Below are positions 1 to 7,363 of a stretch of DNA of 53,615 bases, piece by piece. The notes beneath the pieces were generated by a model. That model searched no databases and had not been told where the DNA came from. It saw nothing but the letters and a program-made list of their open reading frames with translations. The translations under genes and the position numbers were made by a program. Source of the DNA: Magnetococcales bacterium (GTDB taxonomy: Bacteria; Pseudomonadota; Magnetococcia; Magnetococcales; Magnetaquicoccaceae); contig PDZU01000013.1 in NCBI GenBank assembly GCA_002753095.1, forward strand, positions 1-53,615, in the 5' to 3' direction. Every line of letters starts with the position of its first letter. Position 1 is the first letter of the stretch.

Positions 1-81
1 ATTTCAAAGTCGTTGTCGATCTGAAATTTCCATATAATGTGTCCTCGGGCTGATCGACTCTCCGCGTTCAGTCCAACCAAG

Positions 82-108
82 TTTTTGCGTCGGCAAGCGA
101 CGCAAAAA
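82..108. repeat. Perfect 11-bp inverted repeat
   Basis: Arms TTTTTGCGTCG (82-92) and CGACGCAAAAA (98-108) enclose a 5-nt spacer. The T tract lies in the 5' arm and the A tract in the 3' arm, so this is not a standard terminator on either strand. The first ~300 bases otherwise hold no gene I can support. Confidence 0.5.
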
Positions 109-302
109 GCCTTAATTCGTTTGTTGTCCTGGCTTTCTTGGCCTTTCTGACACCTTCAACAAGTACTGTAAAATAAAGCAGTTCTCTTCTTAACGTTTCC
201 GAGTGTTTCCGCTATTTTTCTCCCAAATGATTGCTGTGTGATTGCTGGAAATGAGCAACTGGTTGATTGCTTAGGACAACAGATTCAAATCGGAGAGACG
301 AC

Positions 303-500
303 ATGCAAGCAAAAATCAGCAAGAGATTGATTGACTCTATGGCGACTCCAGAAGCTGATACGTTCCTATGGGACACGGAGACAAAAGCTTTCGGCGTCAA
401 GTTTACTCCGGCTGGCAAGAGGATTTACCTGCTTCAGTATCGGCATGCTGGGCGACTCCGGCGCTATACCATCGGCCAGCACGGTTCCAGGCAGCGATGA
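303..500 (+). pseudogene. Tyrosine integrase, N-terminal fragment
   Basis: About 60 residues match the arm-type DNA-binding domain (DUF4102) at the N-terminus of P4-like integrases: a FLWDTETKAFGVK-like stretch, a KRIYLLQYR strand, and GRLRRYTIGQHG at the end. A GGAGAG ribosome site lies 7 bases before the ATG. Just after GQHG the sequence jumps, out of frame, to bases that match the extreme 3' end of the integrase gene seen again near 1060-1150 and 1863-1955. The whole catalytic core is therefore missing and the product cannot recombine DNA. It is the 5' relic of the element that once brought in the toxin-antitoxin cassettes that follow. Confidence 0.75.
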
Positions 501-740
501 CAGGCAAGACAGAGTCGGATAACATCATTCCCATGACCCCACGCCACAGCACAGGAGGATAACCATGACCATTGCCATTCCCGCCGACATGGAGGAGATG
601 TTTCAGTTTGTTGCCAAGGAGACAGGCCGACCGCTTGAGGAGTTGGTTCGCGAGGCGTTGGACCGATTCCTGGAGGAGTGGGAGGAGCGCCAGGATGCAG
701 AGGATGCGCGTATCGCTTTGGAAGAGTACCGGCGCAATCC
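484..740 (+). repeat. Cassette repeat copy 1 (integrase tail + antitoxin start)
   Basis: Direct repeat of about 220-255 bp. It begins in the last ~25 codons of the integrase and runs into the conserved first half of the antitoxin gene. Related copies start near 1058 and 1863. Copies 1 and 3 stay nearly identical to about 740/2131; copy 2 diverges after about 1290. Confidence 0.75.
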
Positions 741-810
741 TGGCGCAGCATTTACCCTGGATGATGCGTTGACACGGTACGGAATGACACGGGGGGAGCT
801 GGCTCCATGA
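565..810 (+). CDS. Ribbon-helix-helix-like antitoxin, copy 1
   Basis: 81 residues. A short N-terminal strand (TIAIP) followed by two helices (to about residue 40) looks like a ribbon-helix-helix DNA-binding dimer of the RelB/CopG type; the acidic C-terminal half should wrap the toxin. The ribosome site GGAGG is formed by the last codons of the upstream integrase tail, whose stop lies 2 bases before this ATG, so translation was probably coupled to the integrase. The gene overlaps the toxin start by 4 bases (ATGA). Its partner toxin is truncated, so this antitoxin may be an orphan that still represses or neutralises the sister cassettes. Confidence 0.75.
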   Translation: MTIAIPADMEEMFQFVAKETGRPLEELVREALDRFLEEWEERQDAEDARIALEEYRRNPGAAFTLDDALTRYGMTRGELAP

Positions 811-1148
811 GTTTCACTGTAGATTTGCGCCTTGTCCAAAAAACGCTGGATCGTATGGAGCAAGCCTTGCGCAAGCGCATCCTGCACGCGGCGAACACCC
901 TGGCGCATAACCCCCGCCAACCAGGAAGCAGGAAACTGGAAGGAACCACCGACATTGATTTAAGGATAAGTCACTCTTGTGATACGCTCAGGATCGATCC
1001 CTGGCAAAGCCGTGCAGACAGAAGAGAGAGCAGCCCCAACCGGTGCCGCACGCATCGAATTGGAGCGCGGATCCAGGCAGCGATGACGGGCAAGATGGAT
1101 TCGGATAACATCATCCCATTGACCCCACGCCAAAATACAGGAGGATAA
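807..1148 (+). pseudogene. RelE-like toxin, truncated and fused to integrase tail
   Basis: The first ~48 residues are the N-terminal half of a RelE/ParE-type toxin, ending at KLEGTTDIDLRIS where sister toxins have the WRIRxGDxRIxYTIEDD core. The core strands and the VVKIGHRREVYR end are lost. The reading frame then passes through unrelated sequence and joins, in frame, the last residues of the integrase (QAAMTGKMDSDNIIP), stopping 2 bases before antitoxin 2. Without the core it should not fold as an active RNase or gyrase toxin. The open frame is an accident of the cassette join. Confidence 0.65.
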
Positions 1149-1290
1149 CCATGACCATTGCCATTCCCGCCGACATGGAGGAGATGTTTCAGTTTGTTGC
1201 CAAGGAGACAGGCCGACCCCTTGAGGAATTGATTCGGGAAGCGTTGGATCGGTTCCTGGAGGAGTGGGAAGAGCGCCAGGATGCCATGGA
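1058..1290 (+). repeat. Cassette repeat copy 2 (integrase tail + antitoxin start)
   Basis: Second copy of the integrase-tail/antitoxin repeat. From about 1070 it is nearly identical to the copy starting at 1863, through the antitoxin ATG and the first ~44 antitoxin codons. It diverges sharply after the EERQDA codons, where the toxin-binding half begins. Confidence 0.75.
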
Positions 1291-1387
1291 TGCGGACCGG
1301 GCCTATCGGGAGTTCAAAGAGAGTGGCGAAAAGGGCATACCATGGGAGGTTGTTAAAGCAGAAATGGACGCCAGGCATGCCTTATAA
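1151..1387 (+). CDS. Ribbon-helix-helix-like antitoxin, copy 2
   Basis: 78 residues. Residues 1-45 are almost identical to the antitoxins at 565 and 1956 (predicted DNA-binding half). The C-terminal half (from about residue 46, YREFKESGEKGIPWEVVKAEM) is unrelated in detail to the other two and presumably recognises only its own toxin. The ribosome site GGAGG lies inside the preceding integrase-tail codons. It overlaps the next toxin gene by 11 bases. The shared N-terminus suggests the three antitoxins could bind each other's operators or form mixed dimers; that is inference. Confidence 0.8.
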   Translation: MTIAIPADMEEMFQFVAKETGRPLEELIREALDRFLEEWEERQDAMDADRAYREFKESGEKGIPWEVVKAEMDARHAL

Positions 1388-1634
1388 AATTGTTGTTCCA
1401 GACCGGGTTCGAAAGCAACTTGATGCACTGCCTCGTGCCATCTGGCAACGTGTAAGAGGCGCCATTGACCATTTGTCCGTTGATCCTCGTCCACATGCTG
1501 CAATCAAGATGAAAGGCTCGTCGGAGTCTTGGCGTATACGGATTGGAGATCATCGGATTGTTTACACCATTGAAGATGATCAACTGATTGTCCTTGTTAT
1601 CAAAATCGGTCATCGGCGCGAGGTGTATCGATAA
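1377..1634 (+). CDS. RelE/ParE-family toxin, copy 2
   Basis: 85 residues, the usual length for a RelE-superfamily toxin. The ATG at 1377 inside the antitoxin's last codons gives the correct length. The family core is clear: LPRAIWQRVRGAI helix, then SWRIRIGDHRIVYTIEDDQL and the closing VVIKIGHRREVYR-like strand. These strands carry the basic residues that in RelE-type enzymes contact mRNA or the ribosome; whether this one cuts mRNA or, like ParE, targets gyrase cannot be told from sequence. It forms a two-gene operon with the antitoxin at 1151. The last 20 bases plus the following stretch to about 1653 are repeated after toxin 3. Confidence 0.8.
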   Translation: MPYKIVVPDRVRKQLDALPRAIWQRVRGAIDHLSVDPRPHAAIKMKGSSESWRIRIGDHRIVYTIEDDQLIVLVIKIGHRREVYR

Positions 1635-1650
1635 TCGAATCCCACCGGTC

Positions 1651-1953
1651 ACAACCCTGGCAGGCAAGACACACCACCGGAAGGGGCGGATTTTTTCCAA
1701 CTGGTGGCGCACTCATGATCTGCGCCACGCCTATGCTTCCATTGGCGCGAGTATGGGCATGAGCCTGCCCGTGATTGGCAAGCTGCTGGGACACACCCAG
1801 GCGGCCACTACGGCGCGTTATGCACACCTTTCCGACGATCCGTTGAAGAAGGCAACCCGCATGATTGGGGAGCGGATCCAAGCAGCGATGACGGGCAAGA
1901 TGGATTCGGATAACATCATCCCATTGACCCCACGCCAAAATACAGGAGGATAA
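1651..1953 (+). pseudogene. Tyrosine integrase, C-terminal catalytic fragment
   Basis: An open frame with no proper start encodes the last ~90 residues of a tyrosine recombinase: HDLRHAYAS (box II His and Arg), KLLGH (His/Trp position) and TTARYAHL (tyrosine nucleophile), then the tail QAAMTGKMDSDNIIP ending 2 bases before antitoxin 3. The first catalytic arginine and the core-binding domain are absent, so it cannot be an active integrase. It is the longest remnant of the integrase 3' end and shows that the repeated tails at 484 and 1058 derive from an integrase gene placed directly upstream of a toxin-antitoxin pair. Confidence 0.8.
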
Positions 1954-2131
1954 CCATGACCATTGCCATTCCCGCCGACATGGAGGAGATGCTTCAGTTT
2001 GTTGCCAAGGAGACAGGCCGACCGCTTGAGGAGTTGGTTCGCGAGGCGTTGGACCGATTCCTAGAGGAGTGGGAGGAGCGCCAGGATGCAGAGGATGCGC
2101 GTATCGCTTTGGAAGAGTACCGGCGCAATCC
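1863..2131 (+). repeat. Cassette repeat copy 3 (integrase tail + antitoxin start)
   Basis: Third copy of the integrase-tail/antitoxin repeat, here still attached to a longer piece of the integrase catalytic domain. It agrees with copy 1 through GCGCAATCCTGG (740/2131), so copies 1 and 3 share more antitoxin sequence than either shares with copy 2. Confidence 0.75.
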
Positions 2132-2198
2132 TGGGAGCGCCCTTCCTTTGGACGATGTATTGCGGGAATTAGGGTTTTCCAGGGATTCATTGCGATGA
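1956..2198 (+). CDS. Ribbon-helix-helix-like antitoxin, copy 3
   Basis: 80 residues. Nearly identical to antitoxin 1 up to YRRNPG (about residue 60), then different (SALPLDDVLRELGFSRDSLR). Same architecture: N-terminal strand and helices for DNA binding and dimerisation, C-terminal toxin-binding segment. It ends in an ATGA overlap with the toxin at 2195 and is preceded by the GGAGG site inside the integrase tail. With an intact partner toxin this is, with copy 2, one of two cassettes that look functional. Confidence 0.8.
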   Translation: MTIAIPADMEEMLQFVAKETGRPLEELVREALDRFLEEWEERQDAEDARIALEEYRRNPGSALPLDDVLRELGFSRDSLR

Positions 2199-2452
2199 CC
2201 TATTCCGTGTTTTGGGATGCTGTCGCCAAGCGGCAGGTACAAAGGTTGGATCGAGCGGTACAGGCACGCATATTTGAGAAGGTGATCGACCTGGAATCCA
2301 CACCCCGCCCACCAGGGGCAAAGAAGATCAGAGGGACCACCGACATGTGGCGCATCCGAACCGGCGATTACCGCATCATCTATACCATCGAGGATGACCG
2401 TCTGGTTGTCCTTGTTGTCAAAATCGGTCACCGGCGCGAGGTGTATCGATAA
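2195..2452 (+). CDS. RelE/ParE-family toxin, copy 3
   Basis: 85 residues. The ATG at 2195 in the ATGA overlap gives the standard length. N-terminal helices (KRQVQRLDRAVQARIFEKVIDL) differ from toxin 2, while the core MWRIRTGDYRIIYTIEDDRL and the end VVLVVKIGHRREVYR are strongly conserved, matching RelE-superfamily toxins. Conserved catalytic strands with variable antitoxin-facing helices match the pattern in the paired antitoxins. The 3' end and the bases just after it (about 2425-2470) repeat those after toxin 2 (about 1605-1653). Confidence 0.8.
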   Translation: MTYSVFWDAVAKRQVQRLDRAVQARIFEKVIDLESTPRPPGAKKIRGTTDMWRIRTGDYRIIYTIEDDRLVVLVVKIGHRREVYR

Positions 2453-2579
2453 TCGAATCCCACCGGTCACCCGGTGGACAGAATGCCCGGCCTACCGCGA
2501 CGGCGGGAAAAGGGGAAACCTTCAACCCCCTGGCCGGGCACCATCAATTGAAGGGCAACGCATTTTGAAGGGTGCGAGA

Positions 2580-3329
2580 ATGGCTGTCGTCATCGGAAAT
2601 CTGAACGCAACGCTTTTGCATGCAAGCAAAACTTTCATCAATGTTCCCTGGCCATCATTCACAGAGCACAAGGGAACAGTTGGCAGAGCCGACGTTATCG
2701 CTGAATATTTGCGATTGCGAAGGATGGAGCTTGAAATTCAAAAGAAGGTTTCCAGAAGTTTCGATGAAGACGGGCAAGCGTTCGCAACGTATGAGAAGTT
2801 AATCAAGCAGATTGATGATTTTTTGCCGATTCACCGGGGAATTTGCGAGTTTTTTTTCAGGGAAAATTTGGTGAGTGGCCGATATTTAGGGGCTGGCCGC
2901 AAGATTGGAGCACTCGGAGAAAGTCTGATTCCGTTTTCGGAATGGGGTTTTCTCGATTTCGATTATGAAAAAAATTCTGCGTACAGCACGAGGTACGGCA
3001 TTGCTTACGCTGGTTTGGAATTTCTCGACATATCTCTATTGCCCACCAAGGACAGAGAAGAATTGTTTCGTCGTGGATCGGCCACAAATGCGCCAGAGGC
3101 AGAATCAGAGTCAACAGGAAATGGGCAGGCGCACAAACCAAAGCGTGACAAAGTGACGACACAAGCTGAGTACCAAAAGTGGTTTGATGAGTACAAGCGG
3201 ATAAAAAAATCTGATAGTGGCTTGTCTGACAAATCCATATACAGACAAATCAAAAACAATCTTACGCTGGCTCAAAGCGTCGAAACGATCGCCAGAAAGA
3301 TCCGTGAATTAAAAAAGAGCGGGGAATAA
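2580..3329 (+). CDS. Unrecognised 249-aa protein
   Basis: I do not recognise this family. The start at 2580 begins the part with protein-like composition; the open frame upstream is only the toxin region read in another frame. Residues 1-170 look like a mixed alpha/beta fold without obvious catalytic motifs. Residues 180-215 are polar and low-complexity (APEAESESTGNGQAHKPKRD). Residues 215-249 form a basic, possibly helix-turn-helix segment ending IARKIRELKKSGE. The base composition is more AT-rich than the core genes, it sits in the integrase/toxin block, and a hairpin overlaps its stop codon, all consistent with horizontally acquired cargo. A DNA-binding accessory or phage-defence role is possible but unsupported. 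Confidence 0.6.
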   Translation: MAVVIGNLNATLLHASKTFINVPWPSFTEHKGTVGRADVIAEYLRLRRMELEIQKKVSRSFDEDGQAFATYEKLIKQIDDFLPIHRGICEFFFRENLVSGRYLGAGRKIGALGESLIPFSEWGFLDFDYEKNSAYSTRYGIAYAGLEFLDISLLPTKDREELFRRGSATNAPEAESESTGNGQAHKPKRDKVTTQAEYQKWFDEYKRIKKSDSGLSDKSIYRQIKNNLTLAQSVETIARKIRELKKSGE

Positions 3330-3341
3330 TTTTTTCCCCGC
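3319..3341 (+). terminator. Hairpin at the stop of the 249-aa gene
   Basis: GCGGGGAA (3319-3326) pairs with TTCCCCGC (3334-3341) around a 7-nt AT-rich loop, overlapping the stop codon. No long T-run follows directly, so it is either a weak terminator or an mRNA 3'-end stabiliser. Confidence 0.5.
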
Positions 3342-3406
3342 AATTCTCCCCGTTTTTCTCCCCGCACCACATGTCATTGAATTTGCACGATTTTACCCTG
3401 CACAAG

Positions 3407-3437
3407 AACGGGGAATAAACTTGTTGCCCCGTTTTTT
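3407..3437 (+). terminator. Rho-independent terminator
   Basis: AACGGGG (3407-3413) pairs with CCCCGTT (3427-3433), and the T-run continues past the arm (TTTTTT to 3437). It repeats the GGGGAATAA motif seen at the hairpin 90 bases upstream. It would end transcripts from the 249-aa gene. Confidence 0.55.
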
Positions 3438-3490
3438 CTCCCGTGTTTTGATTATGCCATCAAGTATTGTCGATTTTAATCAATCGGGAG

Positions 3491-3739
3491 ATGGCATGTG
3501 GCAACACAACGAATCAAACCAACAGAAGTTCGCAAAAAATTTGGCGAAATTTCAACGGCGAATCTACACCGCACATGGAAAGTACCCGTGTGGCCGGCAG
3601 TGCGGTTGTCCAACAATGGGTCGCACGAAGGGGGCACGCAATGAACCAGACCATCTTGTTCATTTACGCCATCCTGGAGCTGCTGGAACGGCTCCTGGAT
3701 GTGGTGATTGTACTGCATGATTTGCTTTCCAGGTTCTAA
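3491..3739 (+). CDS. Possible small protein, 82 aa
   Basis: Weakly supported frame. A GGGAG ribosome-like site sits directly before the ATG at 3491. The N-terminal 50 residues are polar. The last ~30 (MNQTILFIYAILELLERLLDVVIVLHDLL) are strongly hydrophobic and could form one membrane helix; an internal ATG would give just that 32-residue hydrophobic peptide. It lies between a terminator and the tRNA-Arg gene in a stretch (3340-3960) with no other supportable gene. It may be a relic of the mobile element or a chance frame. Confidence 0.3.
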   Translation: MACGNTTNQTNRSSQKIWRNFNGESTPHMESTRVAGSAVVQQWVARRGHAMNQTILFIYAILELLERLLDVVIVLHDLLSRF

Positions 3740-3928
3740 TCTGGCGGTCTACGCCGGGCGGACACCCGGCGTGGACATCTCCAAGATAGTCGCAAAATTC
3801 GGCGCTCTTCGTCAAGAGAATTTCCCACCCCCACCAACCCTCCTTGCCAACAAGCGGCAGATTGGGCCACCAACCGAGGAACCCGAAAAGCAAAAGGAAC
3901 CCATAGAGGAACCCAAAATCCCTTAAAA

Positions 3929-3955
3929 CAAAAACGGCTACCACAAGGTAGCCGT
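3929..3955 (-). terminator. Terminator of the tRNA-Arg transcript
   Basis: ACGGCTACC (3934-3942) and GGTAGCCGT (3947-3955) form a perfect 9-bp stem with a 4-nt loop. Read on the minus strand it is followed by a T-rich tail, so it ends transcription about 15 bases after the tRNA-Arg 3' end. Confidence 0.8.
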
Positions 3956-3970
3956 CGATGTTTGCATAAG

Positions 3971-4048
3971 TGGCGCACTCGGAAGGATTCGAACCTCCGG
4001 CCTACTGGTTCGTAGCCAGTTGCTCTATCCGGGCTGAGCTACGAGTGC
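3971..4048 (-). tRNA. tRNA-Arg (anticodon ACG)
   Basis: On the minus strand a full cloverleaf can be drawn: acceptor GCACTCG pairing with CGAGTGC, anticodon stem ACTGG/CCAGT around loop CTACGAA (anticodon ACG, A34 read as inosine), T arm with GGTTCGAATCC, and an encoded 3' CCA. The 3' end faces the integrase/toxin block at 303-3740, the usual geometry for an element integrated into a tRNA gene. Confidence 0.95.
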
Positions 4049-4105
4049 CTGCCTTTCTCGCGAAAGAGAGGGAACTCTAACAGATCCTCCCCCCCTCGTC
4101 AACCC

Positions 4106-5140
4106 TCAATAGAGCCTCTCCTGTAATAAACTCTCCTGAATGCGCTGCAGGCTCTGCACACGCTCTGCGCGCACCGCGCCACGACCGATCGCTGCCTGTA
4201 CCGCACAACCGGGTTCACCCCCATGGCGACAATCGTTGAAACGGCACTGCTCCAGCCACGGCGCCACATCGGGAAAATAGCGCCCCACCTGCGCGGCCTC
4301 TATGCCATGCAAGCCAAACTCCCGGATTCCAGGCGAATCAATCACCGCCCCACCCCCAGGCAGGTGGTACCAGGAGGTCACCGTCGTCGTATGGCGCCCC
4401 TTGCCACTCCACTGGCTGACCTCGCCAATCTTGACGCTCTCTGCCGTCACCCACTCCGCCAACAACGAGGACTTTCCTGTCCCCGACTCCCCCACCAACA
4501 CCGAGGTCAACCCCTGCATCGCCGCCAGTAACGCCGCCATGCCGCGCTTGTCCACCGTTGAAACATACTGCACCACATACCCCATCGCGCCATAATGGCC
4601 AAAACGGGCCTGCATCTCTCCCTCTTCCACCAAATCCATCTTGTTGACCACAATCGCCGCCGGAATGCCCGCCACCCCCGCCGCCACCAGATAACGGTCC
4701 AACAAACCCATGTTCGGTTCCGTGGCAGCAAAAACCACCCAGATACGGTCCACATTGGCGGCAATCACCTGCAAACGCTGTCCGGCCAATGGTCGCTGCA
4801 ACAACGAACGCCGGGACAAAATGCCATTGATCACCCCCTGCTGCCCCCCCTCGGCCCGCATCCACAATACCCGATCCCCACACACCGGTTCACCCGTCGA
4901 ACTCTTGCGCACCGCACAACGACAGCGCCCACCCTGCCCATCCTCCACCTCAATGTTCAAACCATAATGGGCAATGACCAACCCCTCCTCCTCCGGGCCA
5001 AACGCCTCCCGCCCCAGGCAGCGCAGCAACGCCTCGCCATGCACCGCCATGCTCTCCTGCGAACGCTTGCGCTCGGTATGGGCAATCTGACCACGCTGCC
5101 GCTGCGATAAATGGCGCTCGCCGCCCTTCTTCCGTATCAC
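4106..5140 (-). CDS. rsgA: Ribosome small-subunit-dependent GTPase RsgA
   Basis: 344 residues. RsgA is a late 30S assembly checkpoint enzyme that hydrolyses GTP when bound near the decoding centre. Domains in order: basic N-terminus, OB fold (about 50-115), and a circularly permuted GTPase in which the G4 motif NKMD (166-169) precedes the P-loop GESGTGKSS (217-225), a switch region GRHTTT and DSPG (268-271). A C-terminal zinc knuckle has Cys299, Cys304, His306 and Cys312. The permuted motif order is diagnostic. The start is GTG with a GGAAG site 5 bases upstream. It is divergent from rlmL and ends just after the tRNA-Arg gene. Confidence 0.95.
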   Translation of the reverse strand: MIRKKGGERHLSQRQRGQIAHTERKRSQESMAVHGEALLRCLGREAFGPEEEGLVIAHYGLNIEVEDGQGGRCRCAVRKSSTGEPVCGDRVLWMRAEGGQQGVINGILSRRSLLQRPLAGQRLQVIAANVDRIWVVFAATEPNMGLLDRYLVAAGVAGIPAAIVVNKMDLVEEGEMQARFGHYGAMGYVVQYVSTVDKRGMAALLAAMQGLTSVLVGESGTGKSSLLAEWVTAESVKIGEVSQWSGKGRHTTTVTSWYHLPGGGAVIDSPGIREFGLHGIEAAQVGRYFPDVAPWLEQCRFNDCRHGGEPGCAVQAAIGRGAVRAERVQSLQRIQESLLQERLY

Positions 5141-5239
5141 TGCTCTTCCCTCGCCTCCCTCATTATCGCTTTCTGCCTTGGCACGCTGCCTTGTTTCGCT
5201 TTATAGTCCTCTCCCCCTCTTCCTTCAAGGAAACTGCCC

Positions 5240-7363
5240 ATGGATGCGCCCCTTTTCATCACCACCGCCGCCGGCTTCGAACCCCTCCTCGCCGCCGAAC
5301 TGCGCCAATTGGGGGCCAGCGCCATCCGTCCTGGTATCGCCGGTATCGCCTGCAACGCCTCTCCCGTCACCACCATGCGTATCGCCCTCTGGTCCCGCGT
5401 TGCCAGCCGTATCCTGCTTCCCCTCGCCAAAATTCCCGCCCTCACTATCGACGAATTCCATCAACATGTCCAACAAATCCCGTGGGAAGAGTATCTCACC
5501 CCCGATGCCACCTTCGCCGTCGATTTTACCGGCAGCAACGCCCTCTTCCGCCACTCCCATTTCGGCGCCCTGAAGGTCAAGGATGCCGTCGTTGACCGTT
5601 TCCGCAGCCGAGGACAGAATCGCCCCTCCATCGACACCCTGCAACCCGATCTGCGCCTCCATCTGCGTCTGCAGGGCGACAGAGCCCGCCTGAGTCTGGA
5701 TCTCTCCGGTAACGGTCTGCATCGGCGCGGTTGGCGTTTGCAACCCACCGAAGCCAATTTGCGCGAAACCTTGGCCGCTGCCATCCTGCTCTTTGCCGAT
5801 TGGCCCAAGATCGCCGCTGCAGGGGGAGCCCTTCTTGATCCCATGTGCGGTTCTGGCTCTTTTGTCATCGAAGCCGCCTGGATCGCCGCCAACGTGGCCC
5901 CCGGACTCTTGCAGCGCCATTTTGGTTTTTTGCGTCTGCCCGGTTTTGCCAGCCAACAGTGGCAGGAACTGCGCCACGAGGCGCAGGAACAGGCCCGCAT
6001 TGGTCTGCAGACCCTGCCCCCCCTCCTGGCCTGGGATCAGGATCATAGCGCCCTCAACGCTGCACGCCAAAACATCCAGCAAGCCGGTCTTACCCCTTAC
6101 GTACAACTGGCTCAGCGCCCCTTGCAACAACTCTCGACCCAGGATCACCTCCCGGAGTCAGGGTTGCTGGTGGTCAATCCCCCCTATGGGGTCCGTCAGG
6201 GCGAAGAGGAGCCCTTGCGCCTGCTCTACCAACAACTGGGCGAAAAAATGCGCCAGGTCTGCCCCTCCTGGCAGCGTGCCCTGTTCACCACGCGCACCGA
6301 CCTGCTCAAATCGGTGGGCCTGCAGCCCACGCAGGAGGTTCCCCTCCATAACGGACCGCTGGAGTGTCAACTCTACCTCTTCGCCCCCAGCGCCCCCCCG
6401 GCCACAGCAGAGGACGCACCTCTCAACCATTTTGCCAACCGCCTGCAAAAAAATCTCAAACAACTGCTCCCCTGGGCGCGTCGCGAAGAGATCCACTGTC
6501 TGCGCCTTTATGATGCCGACATGCCCGAATATTCTGCTGCCATCGATCTGTATGGCGATTGGATCCATATCCAGGAGTATCAGGCCCCCGCCACCATCGA
6601 TGCCGATAAAGCCAAACTGCGCTTCGCCGAGATGATCAGCGGCATCACCCAGGTGCTGCATGTTCCACCAGAGCGGATCATCAGCAAAGTGCGCCACATG
6701 CAAAAAAAAGCGGCCCAATACAGCAAGCAGGATGAAGAAAACCATTTTCTCGCCGTGCAGGAAGGGGGGTTGCACTTTTGGATCAACCTGACCGACTACC
6801 TGGATAGCGGCCTGTTTCTTGATCAACGCCTGCTGCGCCAACAACTGCGCACCATGGCCAAAGGCAAGCGTTTTCTCAACCTCTTCGCCTATACCGCTTC
6901 GGCCACCCTCTATGCCATGGCTGGTGGCGCGCTCTCGACCACCTCTGTGGATCTCTCCCGCACCTATCTGAACTGGGCCGAACGCAATTTTACCCTTAAC
7001 CATTTTGCCCCGCAGGAGCAGCACCAACTGATCCAGGCCGACTGCCTGCAGTGGATCCAACAGGATCGCGCACTCTATGACCTGATTCTGCTCGCTCCCC
7101 CCACTTTCTCCAACTCCAAACGGATGACCGACCATTGGGACATCCATCGTGATCATCCTAGCCTGATCGCCCACTGCTACCAACGTCTGGCCCCCAATGG
7201 TACCCTGCTGTTCATCACCCATGCCCGCCGCTTTCAATTGCAGACAGAGGCGCTCCCCTCCCCCTTGCAGATCCGTGATATCAGCCAGCAAACCTTGCCA
7301 CGTGATTTTCAGCGCAACCCCCACTACCACCGCACTTGGCTGATGCAGCGCCTGCCGCATTGA
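5240..7363 (+). CDS. rlmL: Bifunctional 23S rRNA methyltransferase RlmKL
   Basis: 707 residues, close to the E. coli RlmKL length (about 702). An N-terminal THUMP-containing RNA-binding region (1-165) is followed by the RlmL methyltransferase, with SAM motif LDPMCGSGSFVIEAAW and catalytic VNPPYG (NPPY, N6/N2-type). The C-terminal RlmK domain has KRFLNLFAYTASATLYA and DLILLAPPTFSNSKR. Together the two halves make m2G2445 and m7G2069 in E. coli 23S rRNA. An AAGGAAA site lies 9 bases before the ATG. No partner gene is needed; it stands alone between rsgA and the sigma54 regulator. Confidence 0.95.
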   Translation: MDAPLFITTAAGFEPLLAAELRQLGASAIRPGIAGIACNASPVTTMRIALWSRVASRILLPLAKIPALTIDEFHQHVQQIPWEEYLTPDATFAVDFTGSNALFRHSHFGALKVKDAVVDRFRSRGQNRPSIDTLQPDLRLHLRLQGDRARLSLDLSGNGLHRRGWRLQPTEANLRETLAAAILLFADWPKIAAAGGALLDPMCGSGSFVIEAAWIAANVAPGLLQRHFGFLRLPGFASQQWQELRHEAQEQARIGLQTLPPLLAWDQDHSALNAARQNIQQAGLTPYVQLAQRPLQQLSTQDHLPESGLLVVNPPYGVRQGEEEPLRLLYQQLGEKMRQVCPSWQRALFTTRTDLLKSVGLQPTQEVPLHNGPLECQLYLFAPSAPPATAEDAPLNHFANRLQKNLKQLLPWARREEIHCLRLYDADMPEYSAAIDLYGDWIHIQEYQAPATIDADKAKLRFAEMISGITQVLHVPPERIISKVRHMQKKAAQYSKQDEENHFLAVQEGGLHFWINLTDYLDSGLFLDQRLLRQQLRTMAKGKRFLNLFAYTASATLYAMAGGALSTTSVDLSRTYLNWAERNFTLNHFAPQEQHQLIQADCLQWIQQDRALYDLILLAPPTFSNSKRMTDHWDIHRDHPSLIAHCYQRLAPNGTLLFITHARRFQLQTEALPSPLQIRDISQQTLPRDFQRNPHYHRTWLMQRLPH

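Noticed and set aside
13-38. TTGTCG ... TATAAT promoter near the left edge
   Set aside because: The spacer is only 14 bases, too short for sigma70, and no gene follows at a fitting distance.
3708-3926. 72-aa open frame ending in a Pro/Glu/Lys-rich tail before tRNA-Arg
   Set aside because: No ribosome site, low-complexity composition and overlap with the better 3491 frame.
4595-5110. 171-aa open frame opposite rsgA
   Set aside because: It is the complement of a conserved GTPase gene and shows no family motifs; high GC creates such shadows.
5174-5192. TTGGCACG upstream of rlmL as a second sigma54 promoter
   Set aside because: The -12 GC is missing at the required spacing; only the -24 half fits.
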